25,685 nt of DNA from Planctomycetota bacterium (GTDB lineage: Bacteria > Planctomycetota > PUPC01 > DSUN01), in NCBI GenBank assembly GCA_035384565.1, contig DAOOIT010000073.1, positions 1 to 25,685 on the forward strand, in the 5' to 3' direction. Below the pieces are notes generated by a model. It did not search any database, was not told the origin of the DNA, and was given only the letters and a program-made list of their open reading frames with translations. Below, piece after piece: positions 17,187 through 24,700 of the stretch; position 1 is the stretch's first letter, and each line of letters begins with the position of its first letter. Made by a program: the position numbers and the translations under genes.

Positions 17187-18023
17187 ATGGAAGAGCCGCT
17201 CTACTTCCCATCCGACGACTTCCGCCTCTTCGGCGTCCTTCACCTCCCTGACTTTGCGCGGCCTGCCGACGAGGGCTCACGCGTCACGCATCACGCATCA
17301 CGCATCGGCCTCGTCCTCTGCGCCCCCTTCGCCGAGGAGCAGAAGCAGGCCTGCCGCGTCTTCGTCGAAACCGCACGCGCCCTCGCCGCCCACGGCATCC
17401 CGTCTCTCCGCTTCGACTACCGCGGCACCGCCGACAGCCAGGGGCCGTTCACCGACTTCTCCCTCGCCGGCGCCCTCCGCGACATCCAGGCCGCCGCCGC
17501 ACTCCTCCGCGACCGCGCCGGAGTCCCCCGCATCGCCCTCCTCGGTCTCCGCCTCGGCGCCTCCCTCGCCCTCCAGGCGGCCGCCGGCGCCCACTGCCTC
17601 GCCCTCTGGCACCCCATCGTGGACGGCGCGCTCTTCTACCGCCTCAACCTCCGCCGCATGCTCGTCCGCCAGATGATGACCCACGGCAAAGCCACCGGCG
17701 CCCGCGACACCGGCCAGGCCCACACCATTGACCTCGACGGCTTCCTCGCCACCCACGCCCTGTGCGACGAAATCAAGGCCCTGAACCTTGCCGATTGCGG
17801 ATCGCGGACCGCCGATTGGCCGCCCACGCTCCTCGCCCAGATCGCCCACACCGCCGACCCCTCCGCCGAGCTCAAGCCCCTCCTCGACCGCCTCGGCCCC
17901 GCCGCCCGCTTCGCGCCCTTCGTGATGGAGCCCTTCTGGGACCGCCTGGGCTATGTGGACTGCTCGCCCCTCATCCAGGCCACCGTCGCCTGGCTCGTCG
18001 AGCAGGCCGCCGCCCAGGCCTGA
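17187..18023 (+). CDS. Alpha/beta-hydrolase-fold protein, exosortase-A hydrolase-2 type
   Basis: 278 residues. The fold is recognisable from strand 'IGLVLCAPFAEEQKQ', SLRFDYRGTADSQG and an elbow GLRLGAS in which the nucleophile Ser is replaced by Arg122. The same GLR elbow is, from memory, typical of the exosortase-A-associated hydrolase 2 group, so this is probably a family trait and not decay; classical esterase chemistry is not expected. Two 28-bp arrays of 7-bp repeats lie in the gene and encode loop insertions (VTHHASR and CGSRTADW). The ATG is preferred; a GTG at 17178 is in frame and equally possible, since neither has a strong Shine-Dalgarno. It is 25 bp after the acyl carrier protein gene and is probably the last gene of the dxr operon. 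Substrate unknown. Confidence 0.75.
   Translation: MEEPLYFPSDDFRLFGVLHLPDFARPADEGSRVTHHASRIGLVLCAPFAEEQKQACRVFVETARALAAHGIPSLRFDYRGTADSQGPFTDFSLAGALRDIQAAAALLRDRAGVPRIALLGLRLGASLALQAAAGAHCLALWHPIVDGALFYRLNLRRMLVRQMMTHGKATGARDTGQAHTIDLDGFLATHALCDEIKALNLADCGSRTADWPPTLLAQIAHTADPSAELKPLLDRLGPAARFAPFVMEPFWDRLGYVDCSPLIQATVAWLVEQAAAQA
17277..17304 (+). repeat. Heptamer tandem array, 4 x TCACGCR, inside a coding region
   Basis: Four back-to-back copies of TCACGCA, the first ending in G. The 28-bp array falls in a loop between two core strands of the hydrolase-fold protein. A change of one copy would shift the reading frame. Confidence 0.9.
17793..17820 (+). repeat. Second heptamer tandem array (GATTGCG-like), inside the same gene
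   Basis: Four degenerate 7-bp units: GATTGCG, GATCGCG, GACCGCC, GATTGGC. It has the same copy number and total length as the array 490 bp upstream but a different unit. It encodes a loop (ADCGSRTADW) before the C-terminal core. Confidence 0.7.
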
Positions 18024-18069
18024 CGTATCCCCCTTCGGCCCAACGACTTACGCCCGGAAGCCCTCCAAT

Positions 18070-18096
18070 CGCCTATTCTCGCCATTCCACCCATAC
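18070..18096 (+). repeat. Nonamer array A (3 x 9 bp)
   Basis: Three units: CGCCTATTC, TCGCCATTC, CACCCATAC. The pattern is NNCCNATTC with a final ATAC unit. It is matched unit by unit by array B 73 bp downstream. Confidence 0.65.
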
Positions 18097-18142
18097 TTGC
18101 TCACCTTCCGGACCTGCTCCGAATGGGTAAACGGCCGAGAAC

Positions 18143-18169
18143 AGCCCATTCGACCCATTCTAACCATAC
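18143..18169 (+). repeat. Nonamer array B (3 x 9 bp)
   Basis: Three units: AGCCCATTC, GACCCATTC, TAACCATAC, in the same order and with the same terminal ATAC unit as array A. An inverted unit (GAATGGGT, 18121-18128) can pair with ACCCATTC at 18153-18160. Confidence 0.65.
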
Positions 18170-18364
18170 TGTATCACTCTCTCCCCCAGGGTTTGAGCCA
18201 CTATGGCGCACCGCGGCAGTTTCCCCACATTTGGCCGACCTTTCTGGCCTCCCATCCCCGATCCTGCGCCACCCCGTCTGGGCGGCGGGCAATCGCGATC
18301 GGCCCACCCCCCTATCGCGGGCGGCTCTTGGCGGCGCAGGCGCGAGAGTTGCAAGGATCGTATC

Positions 18365-18449
18365 GGTGGATGCCGTGGACATGGTGGACAGCATGGACAC
18401 GCCCAATCGGGGACCCGTCCCAGTCGTCCACGGTGTCCCCTGTGTCCAT
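18365..18449. repeat. Inverted pair of degenerate TGGAC nonamer arrays
   Basis: Left arm 18365-18400 has four 9-bp units with a TGGA[C/T] core (GGTGGATGC, CGTGGACAT, GGTGGACAG, CATGGACAC). Right arm 18424-18449 holds about three such units in inverted orientation (GTCCA core). Together they could fold into a long imperfect hairpin with a loop of about 23 nt. Confidence 0.55.
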
Positions 18450-18517
18450 CTGCCCCCCACACGGCGACATCGGCGGGCATCTGGCCTGGGCGGTCGCCCG
18501 TTCCGGGCGGTCCGCCC

Positions 18518-20257
18518 TCAGTCGGTCACCCAGTTATCCACGGGGGCATAGTCGTCGGTCATCAGGGGGGCGGATCGCCACTCGGCCTGGCGGGCGGCGC
18601 GACGCTGCTCGCTGGGGTCGCGAACGCACAGCAGGTCGTCCATCGTCATGTGGTTCTCGGCATGGCGGGTGATGCTGGGGATCTTGATGAGCGTGCCCAC
18701 GCGCTCGCGCGCCCGGGCCTCGATGATGGCCTTGGGCAGCGGGTTCTGGAAGTCCTCGAAGTTCAGCGCCACCAGTTCGATGTTCATGCCGTCGGTGCGG
18801 CTGCGGGTCTGGCCCCAGCGCGGGTCGTAGAGCTTGGGGAACACGTAGACGTGCTCCGGGCCGAAAACGTGGTGGAAGGTCTTCAGCATGGCCCAGAAGA
18901 GCTTGCTCTTCTCGCCCTCGAGCGCGCTGATGATGTTCATGTGCGCCACGCCGCGCGGGCCCAGGCGGGCCTTCACCAGCGTGAGGAACTGCGTGGTGAG
19001 CAGGTGGAACGGCGGCCGGCCGCCCGTGAAGGCGTCGAGCAGGATGATGTCGTACTGCTGCGGACACTCGCGCACGTAGACCCGCCCGTCCATCACATGG
19101 GTGTTCACGCCATTCTGCCCGGGGCGGAAGCCGAAGTACTTCTCGGCCACCTCCACCACGGTCGGGTCAATCTCCACCACGTCAATCGCCTCGAGCTGCG
19201 GGTAGTCGCGGCGGAAGATCGTGGGCACCACGCCCCCCCCGCCGCCCACGATGAGCACCCGCCGCGCGTCCTTGTTGAAGAGGAACGGCAGGTGCAGGGT
19301 GTCGGTGTACTTCGCGCCGCTCTCGTACGGCTCCTTGAGGCGGATGTCGCTCGGGTCGCCGCTCTGGACCATGACCTCGCTCTCGATGTACTTGTCGAAC
19401 ATCATCCGCAGCGACCACTGCTTGTCCTGGTCCCCGTAGCCGCGCGAGAGCAGCACCACGCCGATGTGCTGGTAGGGCGAGTCCACCTCGGCCACCAGCT
19501 TCTCGCCCTCCTCCAGGCGGATGTAGGAGGGCGGCTTCGCGGCCGCGAGGCCGGCGGCGCCGGCCAGCAGCGCCGCCACCGCCAGCAGCCCGGCCACGCT
19601 CGCCCTCGCGCCGCGCCGCACCAGGCTGGGCACCAGGGCGATGAGCGACACCAGCACGAGGCACACGCCCAGGGCCTTCACGGTGTTGCTCGTCCAGTAC
19701 GTCGGCACCAGCCAGAAGGTGGCGGCCAGGGTGCCGGCGATGCTGCCGAGCGTCGAGAGCGCATAGAGCCGCCCGGCCACGCTGCCCGTCGTGGCCACGC
19801 TCTGGGCCTGGAGCCGCACGGCATAGGGCGACACCATGCCCAGCAGCACGCTCGGCACGAAGAACAGCAGCATCGAGGCCAGCAGCGGATTGGCGCGTCC
19901 GCCGGGGCTCATCCGGTCAATCCAGTGGTTGCACGGCGGCGCGATCAGCGGCACGACGAGCACCAGCAGCCCCGCCGCGGCGATGATGGCGCCCAGCAGG
20001 CTGAACTTCGGCCAGCGGTCCGCCAGCCCGCCGCCCACGTAGTAGCCCAGGCTCAGCGCGGCCAGGAACACGCCGATCAGGCTGCCCCACACGAAGATCG
20101 TGCTGCCGAACGTGGGGGCGAGGATGCGGCTGCCCACCATCTCGAAGGCCATCAGCACGGCCCCGCACACGAATACCACAATGTAGAGCGGCAGGCCCAC
20201 GCCGCGCGGGGCGGGCCGGGCGGCCGCGGGCTCGGGTTCCACGCGATGACGCGCCAT
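18518..20257 (-). CDS. Membrane-fused spermidine-synthase-like protein
   Basis: 579 residues. The N-terminal part (about 20-260) has seven or eight hydrophobic helices, beginning LYIVVFVCGAVLMAFEMVGS, with MFS-transporter-like loop motifs (ADRWPKFSLLG; SVLLGMVSPYAVR). The C-terminal part (about 270-579) is a class I methyltransferase-fold spermidine-synthase domain: VLIVGGGGG (near 333-341), VVEIDP, MDGRVYV and YDIILLDAFTGG near 400-410, keeping the Asp that is catalytic in true synthases. Such fusions are common in environmental bacteria, but their product is unproven; polyamine or other aminopropyl transfer at the inner membrane is inference. The ATG has GAGGAG 6 nt upstream. It has its own promoter and a 65-nt leader with a hairpin. 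It converges on the dxr operon. Confidence 0.85.
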   Translation of the reverse strand: MARHRVEPEPAAARPAPRGVGLPLYIVVFVCGAVLMAFEMVGSRILAPTFGSTIFVWGSLIGVFLAALSLGYYVGGGLADRWPKFSLLGAIIAAAGLLVLVVPLIAPPCNHWIDRMSPGGRANPLLASMLLFFVPSVLLGMVSPYAVRLQAQSVATTGSVAGRLYALSTLGSIAGTLAATFWLVPTYWTSNTVKALGVCLVLVSLIALVPSLVRRGARASVAGLLAVAALLAGAAGLAAAKPPSYIRLEEGEKLVAEVDSPYQHIGVVLLSRGYGDQDKQWSLRMMFDKYIESEVMVQSGDPSDIRLKEPYESGAKYTDTLHLPFLFNKDARRVLIVGGGGGVVPTIFRRDYPQLEAIDVVEIDPTVVEVAEKYFGFRPGQNGVNTHVMDGRVYVRECPQQYDIILLDAFTGGRPPFHLLTTQFLTLVKARLGPRGVAHMNIISALEGEKSKLFWAMLKTFHHVFGPEHVYVFPKLYDPRWGQTRSRTDGMNIELVALNFEDFQNPLPKAIIEARARERVGTLIKIPSITRHAENHMTMDDLLCVRDPSEQRRAARQAEWRSAPLMTDDYAPVDNWVTD

Positions 20258-20295
20258 TCCTGGCTCCTCGTAGGCTCGGGGGCGGACCGCCACTC

Positions 20296-20316
20296 CCGAA
20301 GGCATCGGGCCTTCGG
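20296..20316 (-). other. Leader hairpin of the spermidine-synthase-like gene
   Basis: CCGAAGG and CCTTCGG form a perfect 7-bp stem with a 7-nt loop, lying wholly within the predicted 5' leader, between the transcription start (about 20322) and the ribosome binding site (20264-20269). It could be an mRNA stability or regulatory element, or simply a repeat. Confidence 0.4.
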
Positions 20317-20328
20317 AGGGTCACCGCC

Positions 20329-20357
20329 ATTATAGGCAGGGGCGCGCGCACGGTCAA
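20329..20357 (-). promoter_or_regulatory. sigma70-type promoter of the spermidine-synthase-like gene
   Basis: On the minus strand: TTGACC, a 17-bp spacer and a perfect TATAAT. The -35 overlaps the last codons and stop of the upstream kinase gene. This suggests the gene is transcribed separately from the kinase, though read-through remains possible. Confidence 0.8.
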
Positions 20358-21202
20358 GGCACGCTCGGCTCTATCCCCACCACGCGATACCCCGCGTCCA
20401 GTTTCACCACGAGGTCGGCGCCCGCGCTCGTGGCGGCCACGAGGGCGGTGTTCGGCCCGTCGGTGCGCTCGAAATGCGCCCGGGCCTCCTCGCGGCTGCG
20501 CCCGCCTCGCACGTGCCGGGCGATCATCCGCTCGCGATTCACCCCCGGCGGCAGGTCGAGGAACACGCGGAGGTCGAACAGGCCGGCCAGCGCCTCCCAG
20601 CCGTCCCCACGATGCAGCAGGTAGTTCCCCTCCACCAGCACGAGACGATCGCCGGGCTGCACCACAAGAGCGTTCTCGACAGGGTCGTGCACCCTCCGGT
20701 CGTAGACGGGCAGGGCGACGGGCCCCGCCTCCCTCCGTAGTCGGCCGAGGTCGGCCGCCAGGCGCGCAACGTCGAAGGTGAAGGGCGCGCCCTTGTAGCG
20801 CCGCAGCGTGCCGTCGCCCGAGGGCGCCGGATGCGCGTCGAGCCAGGCGTTCGGATAGTGGTACCCATCCAGCCCGAAAGCCGCCACGCCGAACGGCGGC
20901 GCCAGCGCCCGCAGCACCCGCAGCATCAGCGCCGTGAACACCGATTTCCCCCCCGCCGGCACGCCCGCGATAGCCACGACAAACCGCCGTTCAGCCTCCG
21001 CCGCGCGCCCGACGAGGAACTGCGCCAGCGGGATGTGGAAGCGCGCCAGATCGGCCGCCTCGCACGCCACATGCTCGCCGAAGCCGGCCACCTCCAGCGG
21101 CCCGGCGTGCACCGCGCTCCACACGGCCGGCAGCGCGCGCGCCGCCGCCTGCCTCCCTTCCGCCCAGAGCGCTCCGCGCTGGCGCCCTGCCGAGTCGTCC
21201 AT
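20354..21202 (-). CDS. YggC-like P-loop kinase (uridine/pantothenate kinase superfamily)
   Basis: 282 residues. Walker A GVPAGGKS is at 80-87. Downstream motifs match E. coli YggC, an uncharacterised kinase: DGYHYPNAWLDAH, RYKGAPFTFDVARL, YDRRVHDPVE, LVEGNYLL, and the lid and tail GGRSREEARAHFERTDGPN. The substrate is unknown; relatives phosphorylate nucleosides, pantothenate or sugars. A region of about 70 residues before the P-loop resembles that of YggC. The ATG is chosen for a strong GAGGAGGA 5 nt upstream, over an in-frame GTG five codons earlier. The stop overlaps the -35 of the next gene. No sugar or nucleoside pathway genes are nearby to hint at the substrate. Confidence 0.86.
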   Translation of the reverse strand: MDDSAGRQRGALWAEGRQAAARALPAVWSAVHAGPLEVAGFGEHVACEAADLARFHIPLAQFLVGRAAEAERRFVVAIAGVPAGGKSVFTALMLRVLRALAPPFGVAAFGLDGYHYPNAWLDAHPAPSGDGTLRRYKGAPFTFDVARLAADLGRLRREAGPVALPVYDRRVHDPVENALVVQPGDRLVLVEGNYLLHRGDGWEALAGLFDLRVFLDLPPGVNRERMIARHVRGGRSREEARAHFERTDGPNTALVAATSAGADLVVKLDAGYRVVGIEPSVP

Positions 21203-21225
21203 TGCGGTCCTCCTCACGCCCTGTC

Positions 21226-21254
21226 TGCATACCCGAATCGGGGGCGGGCGTCAA
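21226..21254 (-). promoter_or_regulatory. Candidate promoter of the YggC-like kinase gene
   Basis: On the minus strand: TTGACG, a 17-bp spacer and TATGCA. The -35 is good, the -10 weak (three of six). An 11-bp palindrome, CCCGAATCGGG (21232-21242), fills the part of the spacer next to the -10 and could be an operator. The predicted leader is short, about 17 nt, and holds the strong ribosome binding site. Confidence 0.5.
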
Positions 21255-21301
21255 GCGCCTTACGCTCCCAGGGTCCGAACCGGCAGGTTCCAGAGCGTCC
21301 C

Positions 21302-21334
21302 AACCTCCCGCGGGTTCACAACCCGCGGGAGGTT
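21302..21334. repeat. Perfect 15-bp inverted repeat with 3-nt loop
   Basis: The left arm AACCTCCCGCGGGTT is followed by CAC and its exact reverse complement. Each arm contains the palindrome CCCGCGGG, so one long or two short hairpins can form. There is no U-tract. It is 100 bp upstream of the LEPR promoter, so it does not terminate that transcript. It looks like a dispersed REP-type element. Confidence 0.85.
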
Positions 21335-21432
21335 CTGGAGTTCCTTGCGTCCCGCTGGATCGCCGCACGTCCCGAGGGAACAGCATGAATCCCACCGAGC
21401 TTACGGCCCGCACCCTCGCGCGAATTTTGCGC

Positions 21433-21461
21433 TTGACATCGCGCATCCCCTGATCCATAAT
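21433..21461 (+). promoter_or_regulatory. Near-consensus sigma70-type promoter of the LEPR-XLL gene
   Basis: Perfect TTGACA, a 17-bp spacer and CATAAT (five of six). The predicted transcription start is near 21468, about 300 nt before the start codon, leaving an unusually long leader. An A/T-rich GAATTTT stretch lies just upstream. Confidence 0.8.
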
Positions 21462-21467
21462 CCGGCG

Positions 21468-21770
21468 CGATGAGAAGGTGAGACTTCAGCGCCTGTGTGG
21501 TGCCGGGGGCGCCTGCGAGAAACCTCTCCTCCTCTGTCGGGTAGGCTCCCACGCATTTGCGTCAGGGAGCCTCGGGGCGTTTGCGCGAGTCCTCAGTTGG
21601 GGTGGGCAGATGGCTTTGGGCAGCGGGAAGCCAATCTGTCGTCAGGTTCCGGCACTCCCTTCGTCGAGCGCCCCGCTGTCGCTCCACCTCGCCCCGTCCA
21701 TCCGCCAGCCTATCGCCGGCCGTCCCGGGCCGGATGCTGCCGCTCTCCAACCTCTTCTAAGGGGACAGCT
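21468..21770 (+). other. Long structured 5' leader of the LEPR-XLL gene
   Basis: About 300 nt between the promoter and the ATG. The clearest structure is 21543-21572: AGGCTCCC pairs with GGGAGCCT, and inside it ACGC pairs with GCGT around an ATTT loop, with a two-base CA bulge. A second stem, CCGGCC/GGCCGG (21716-21733), lies 37 nt before the ATG. I checked by eye for c-di-GMP, cobalamin, glycine and c-di-AMP riboswitch cores and recognised none. It could be a cis-regulatory RNA or only a leader. Confidence 0.4.
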
Positions 21771-24700
21771 ATGGCATCGCAGACCTTCGGCACGATGAAG
21801 TCTGAGGGTTCCGCCCGGGCGAGGCTACAGATCGAGGCCCTCGAGCCCAGGGTGCTGCTCTCCGTCGCCTTCGCCGTGCAGGCCGACGGCGACGACCATC
21901 TTTACCGTATAGACACCGAGACGGGCACCGCAGTGGATGTCGGCGCCGTTGGTTTCACAGGCGTCAGAGGACTGGCCTTCCATCCCACGCTCGGCGTGCT
22001 CTACGGCGTGGACGACACCACGGACCAGCTCATCACGATTGACACAACGACCGGCGCCGGCACTGCGGTCGGGGCGCTCGGTGTGGACGTCTCGGGGACA
22101 GGCCTGGCCTTCGACTACGACGGCAAGCTGTACATGACGTCAACCAGCACCAACAACCTCTACATCGTGAACCCGAACACAGGGGCCGCCGCTCAGGTGG
22201 GTGCTGCCGGCGCGCTCGGCCAGGCCGTGACGGGTCTGGCTTTCGGCCCCACTGCCGGCCCAATCACGGGCACTCACTTCCTGTACGGTCTGGGGGACAG
22301 CGCCGCCAACAACCTGGTCACGATTGACACGACGACGGGCGTGGCCACGGCGGTCGGCCCGCTGACGGGTGTGACGATTACGGGCGGCGGCGGCCTCGAT
22401 TTCTACAATGGCTTCCTGTTCGGAATCGAGGATGGCGGGAAGGTCTTCACGGTCAACCAGGCGACAGGAGCAGCCTCGGCAGAGTCGACCACGCTGACCG
22501 GTTTCGCGAGCCTTGCCTTCGAGCCGGTGGCCGATCTGGTCATGACATACTACGTCAGGCCGTCGGACACGATCGGAACCGACAACGGGGTGGTCTTTGA
22601 AGGCGAGGTGTGGAACTTCGGCCCCTCGCCGGCCGTTGACGTGCGCGCAACCGCTCGAATCTACGGATTCTCCAGCCCCGAGATCAGCATACTGTCCGGC
22701 GCGATGTCCGTCACAGGAAGCGGCGGGGTCATCACGCAGTTCGCGGTCACGACGGGAACGATTGCGTCCGGCACCAACGCTCTCATTGCCACATTCGCGA
22801 CGAACTTCGTTGATGTCGGCGGCGTCATGAGGTTCAGGTTCCGGGCACAGACCGTGCAGTCTGGCGCTCTCTTCAGCGTCGCCAGCGTCTCGTCTGCCAC
22901 CGCCGACGCAGGGACTGCCAACAACAGCGCCGAGTTCCAACTCCTCGTGCTGCCGAACATCTATGTGGATGACGCAGGCAACCTGATCATCCGCGATGTC
23001 GCGAGTGAAGGGCGGGACGATGATCTGACGCTCACCTTGAACGGCAACGGAGACCTCGTGGTCACCGATCCCGTTCATACACTCACTCAGGCGATTGCCG
23101 CCGGGTCCGGTGGCCTGCAGACTGTGGGCTCCTCGCCCGCCAACTCGCTCACGGTGGACCTTTCGGGCGTCAGCCGCATCATCATCGAGACCGGCCTGGG
23201 CAATGACCGCGTCACCATTGACAACACCAACGGCCTCCTGCCCAACATCCTCTTTAACGGCGGCGATGGCTTCGACACGCTGACCCTCGTCGGCCCCGCC
23301 GACTCCGTGACCCACAGCTTCGGCCCCGCCGCAGACCAGGGCTCCATCGTTCAGACCGCCGGCGCCAACACCCAGACCATTCTCTACACCGGCCTGGAAC
23401 CCATCGTGGACCTCGTGGTCGCGGCCACCCTCACGGTGAACGGCACCAACGCCGACAACGCGATCAACTACTCGCAGGGCTCGGTGGCCACGCGCGGCCT
23501 CGTGTCGGTGGACGACTTCGAGACCATCGAGTTCTCCAACAAGACGAATCTGGTGATCAACGGCCTCGCCGGCAGCGACACCATCCACCTCAACAACCCC
23601 TCCACCCCCACCGGCCTCGCCAGCATCACCGTCAACGGCGGCGACCCCACCGGCAGCGACACTCTCATCGTGAACGGCATAGCCGGAGCGACCGACCAGT
23701 TGCGCCACCTTCCCACGGGGCTGGGGGCCGGCACAGTGTTCAACGACGGCCCGGCACAGCCGAACGTGCCCTTCACCGGGATCGAGCACCTGAGGCTGGT
23801 CGTGCACGCAGCGGACGGCGATGGTGTGCGCCTGGACGGAACGGTCGGCAATGATCTTATCGAGTATTTCCAGGGGCCCGGCGACAGCGGCATGTTCATC
23901 GGCACGATGGACGCGAACAACGCCACCGGGGGCGGTCCCTTCGCGCTCACCGAGACCACCTTCGTGAATGCCAACAGCCTGGTGAACGACACCGACGTGA
24001 ACTTCTTCAACCCGGGTGGAACGGACACATTCATCTTCAACGGCACCGCGGCAGATGACACGATCCGGGTCGCCATGGGCGAGGCGGGTGGCACAGAGTT
24101 CCGCAACACCATTGCCGGCCAAGTCGTGGCGCGCCTGGAGGTCTTCAATATCACCAGCGCGGTGGTGCGAGGCGGCGACGGAGACGATACGTTCAGTGTA
24201 ACACCCCGAGTCGGCGTCGCCATGCGGGTGGAAGGCGGTGACCCGTCGGGCAGCGACGTGCTCACCCTCACCGGAGCCGGCGTGCCCATCGCGGTGGACC
24301 TCGCTGCGCAGGCCGTCACCGAGACAGGCTTCGGACCCGTCAGCTTCACAGGCATCGAGGTGCTGAGCATCGCCGCCGCGGCTGGCGACGTTACCATCCT
24401 CGGCACGGCCGGCCCCGATGCGCTCACCGTGCGGCCCACCGGCGCGAATGACGCCACGATCCTCGGCGGAGGCCCCGTCATCCACGCCACCGACATCGGC
24501 ACCTTCACCGTCAACACCCTCGGCGGCAACGACACCGTGATCGTCGAGGGCGACGAACTCAACAACACCATCGCCGTCTCCGCCGCCTCCGTCGCGATCA
24601 CCGGGAGCGAGGCCGTCAACCTCCTCGGCCAGGAAGCGCTCGAAGTGCGCGGCGGCACCGGCAACGACACCTTCAACGTCACCCCCGGCGCCATCCCCAT

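Larger units (their letters stand above)
18024..18517. other. Convergent intergenic region, no gene seen, rich in short repeats
   Basis: Lies between the 3' ends of the hydrolase gene and the spermidine-synthase-like gene. The frames here have no ribosome binding site, conserved motif or codon bias, so I call no gene. Content: two 27-bp arrays of 9-bp units (18070-18096, 18143-18169), an inverted unit at 18121-18128, an inverted pair of TGGAC-type 9-bp arrays (18365-18449), and GGGCGG/CCGCCC elements at 18505-18517 just past the minus-strand stop that could fold as a terminator-like stem without a clear U-tract. Confidence 0.6.
21203..21770. other. Divergent intergenic region, no gene seen
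   Basis: This 568-bp region separates the kinase gene from the giant LEPR-XLL gene. It holds, left to right, the kinase promoter, a 33-bp perfect hairpin (21302-21334), a near-consensus plus-strand promoter (21433-21461) and a leader of about 300 nt. Short open frames here lack ribosome binding sites and conserved motifs, and I call none of them a gene. Confidence 0.65.

Noticed and set aside
18070..18449. A CRISPR array.
   Set aside because: Units are 9 bp, contiguous and degenerate with no spacers of constant length, and no cas gene is present.
21478..21770. Short plus-strand frames in the LEPR leader that might encode a leader peptide.
   Set aside because: No convincing ribosome binding site, arginine/serine-rich composition typical of non-coding GC-rich DNA, and one runs into the LEPR start region out of frame.
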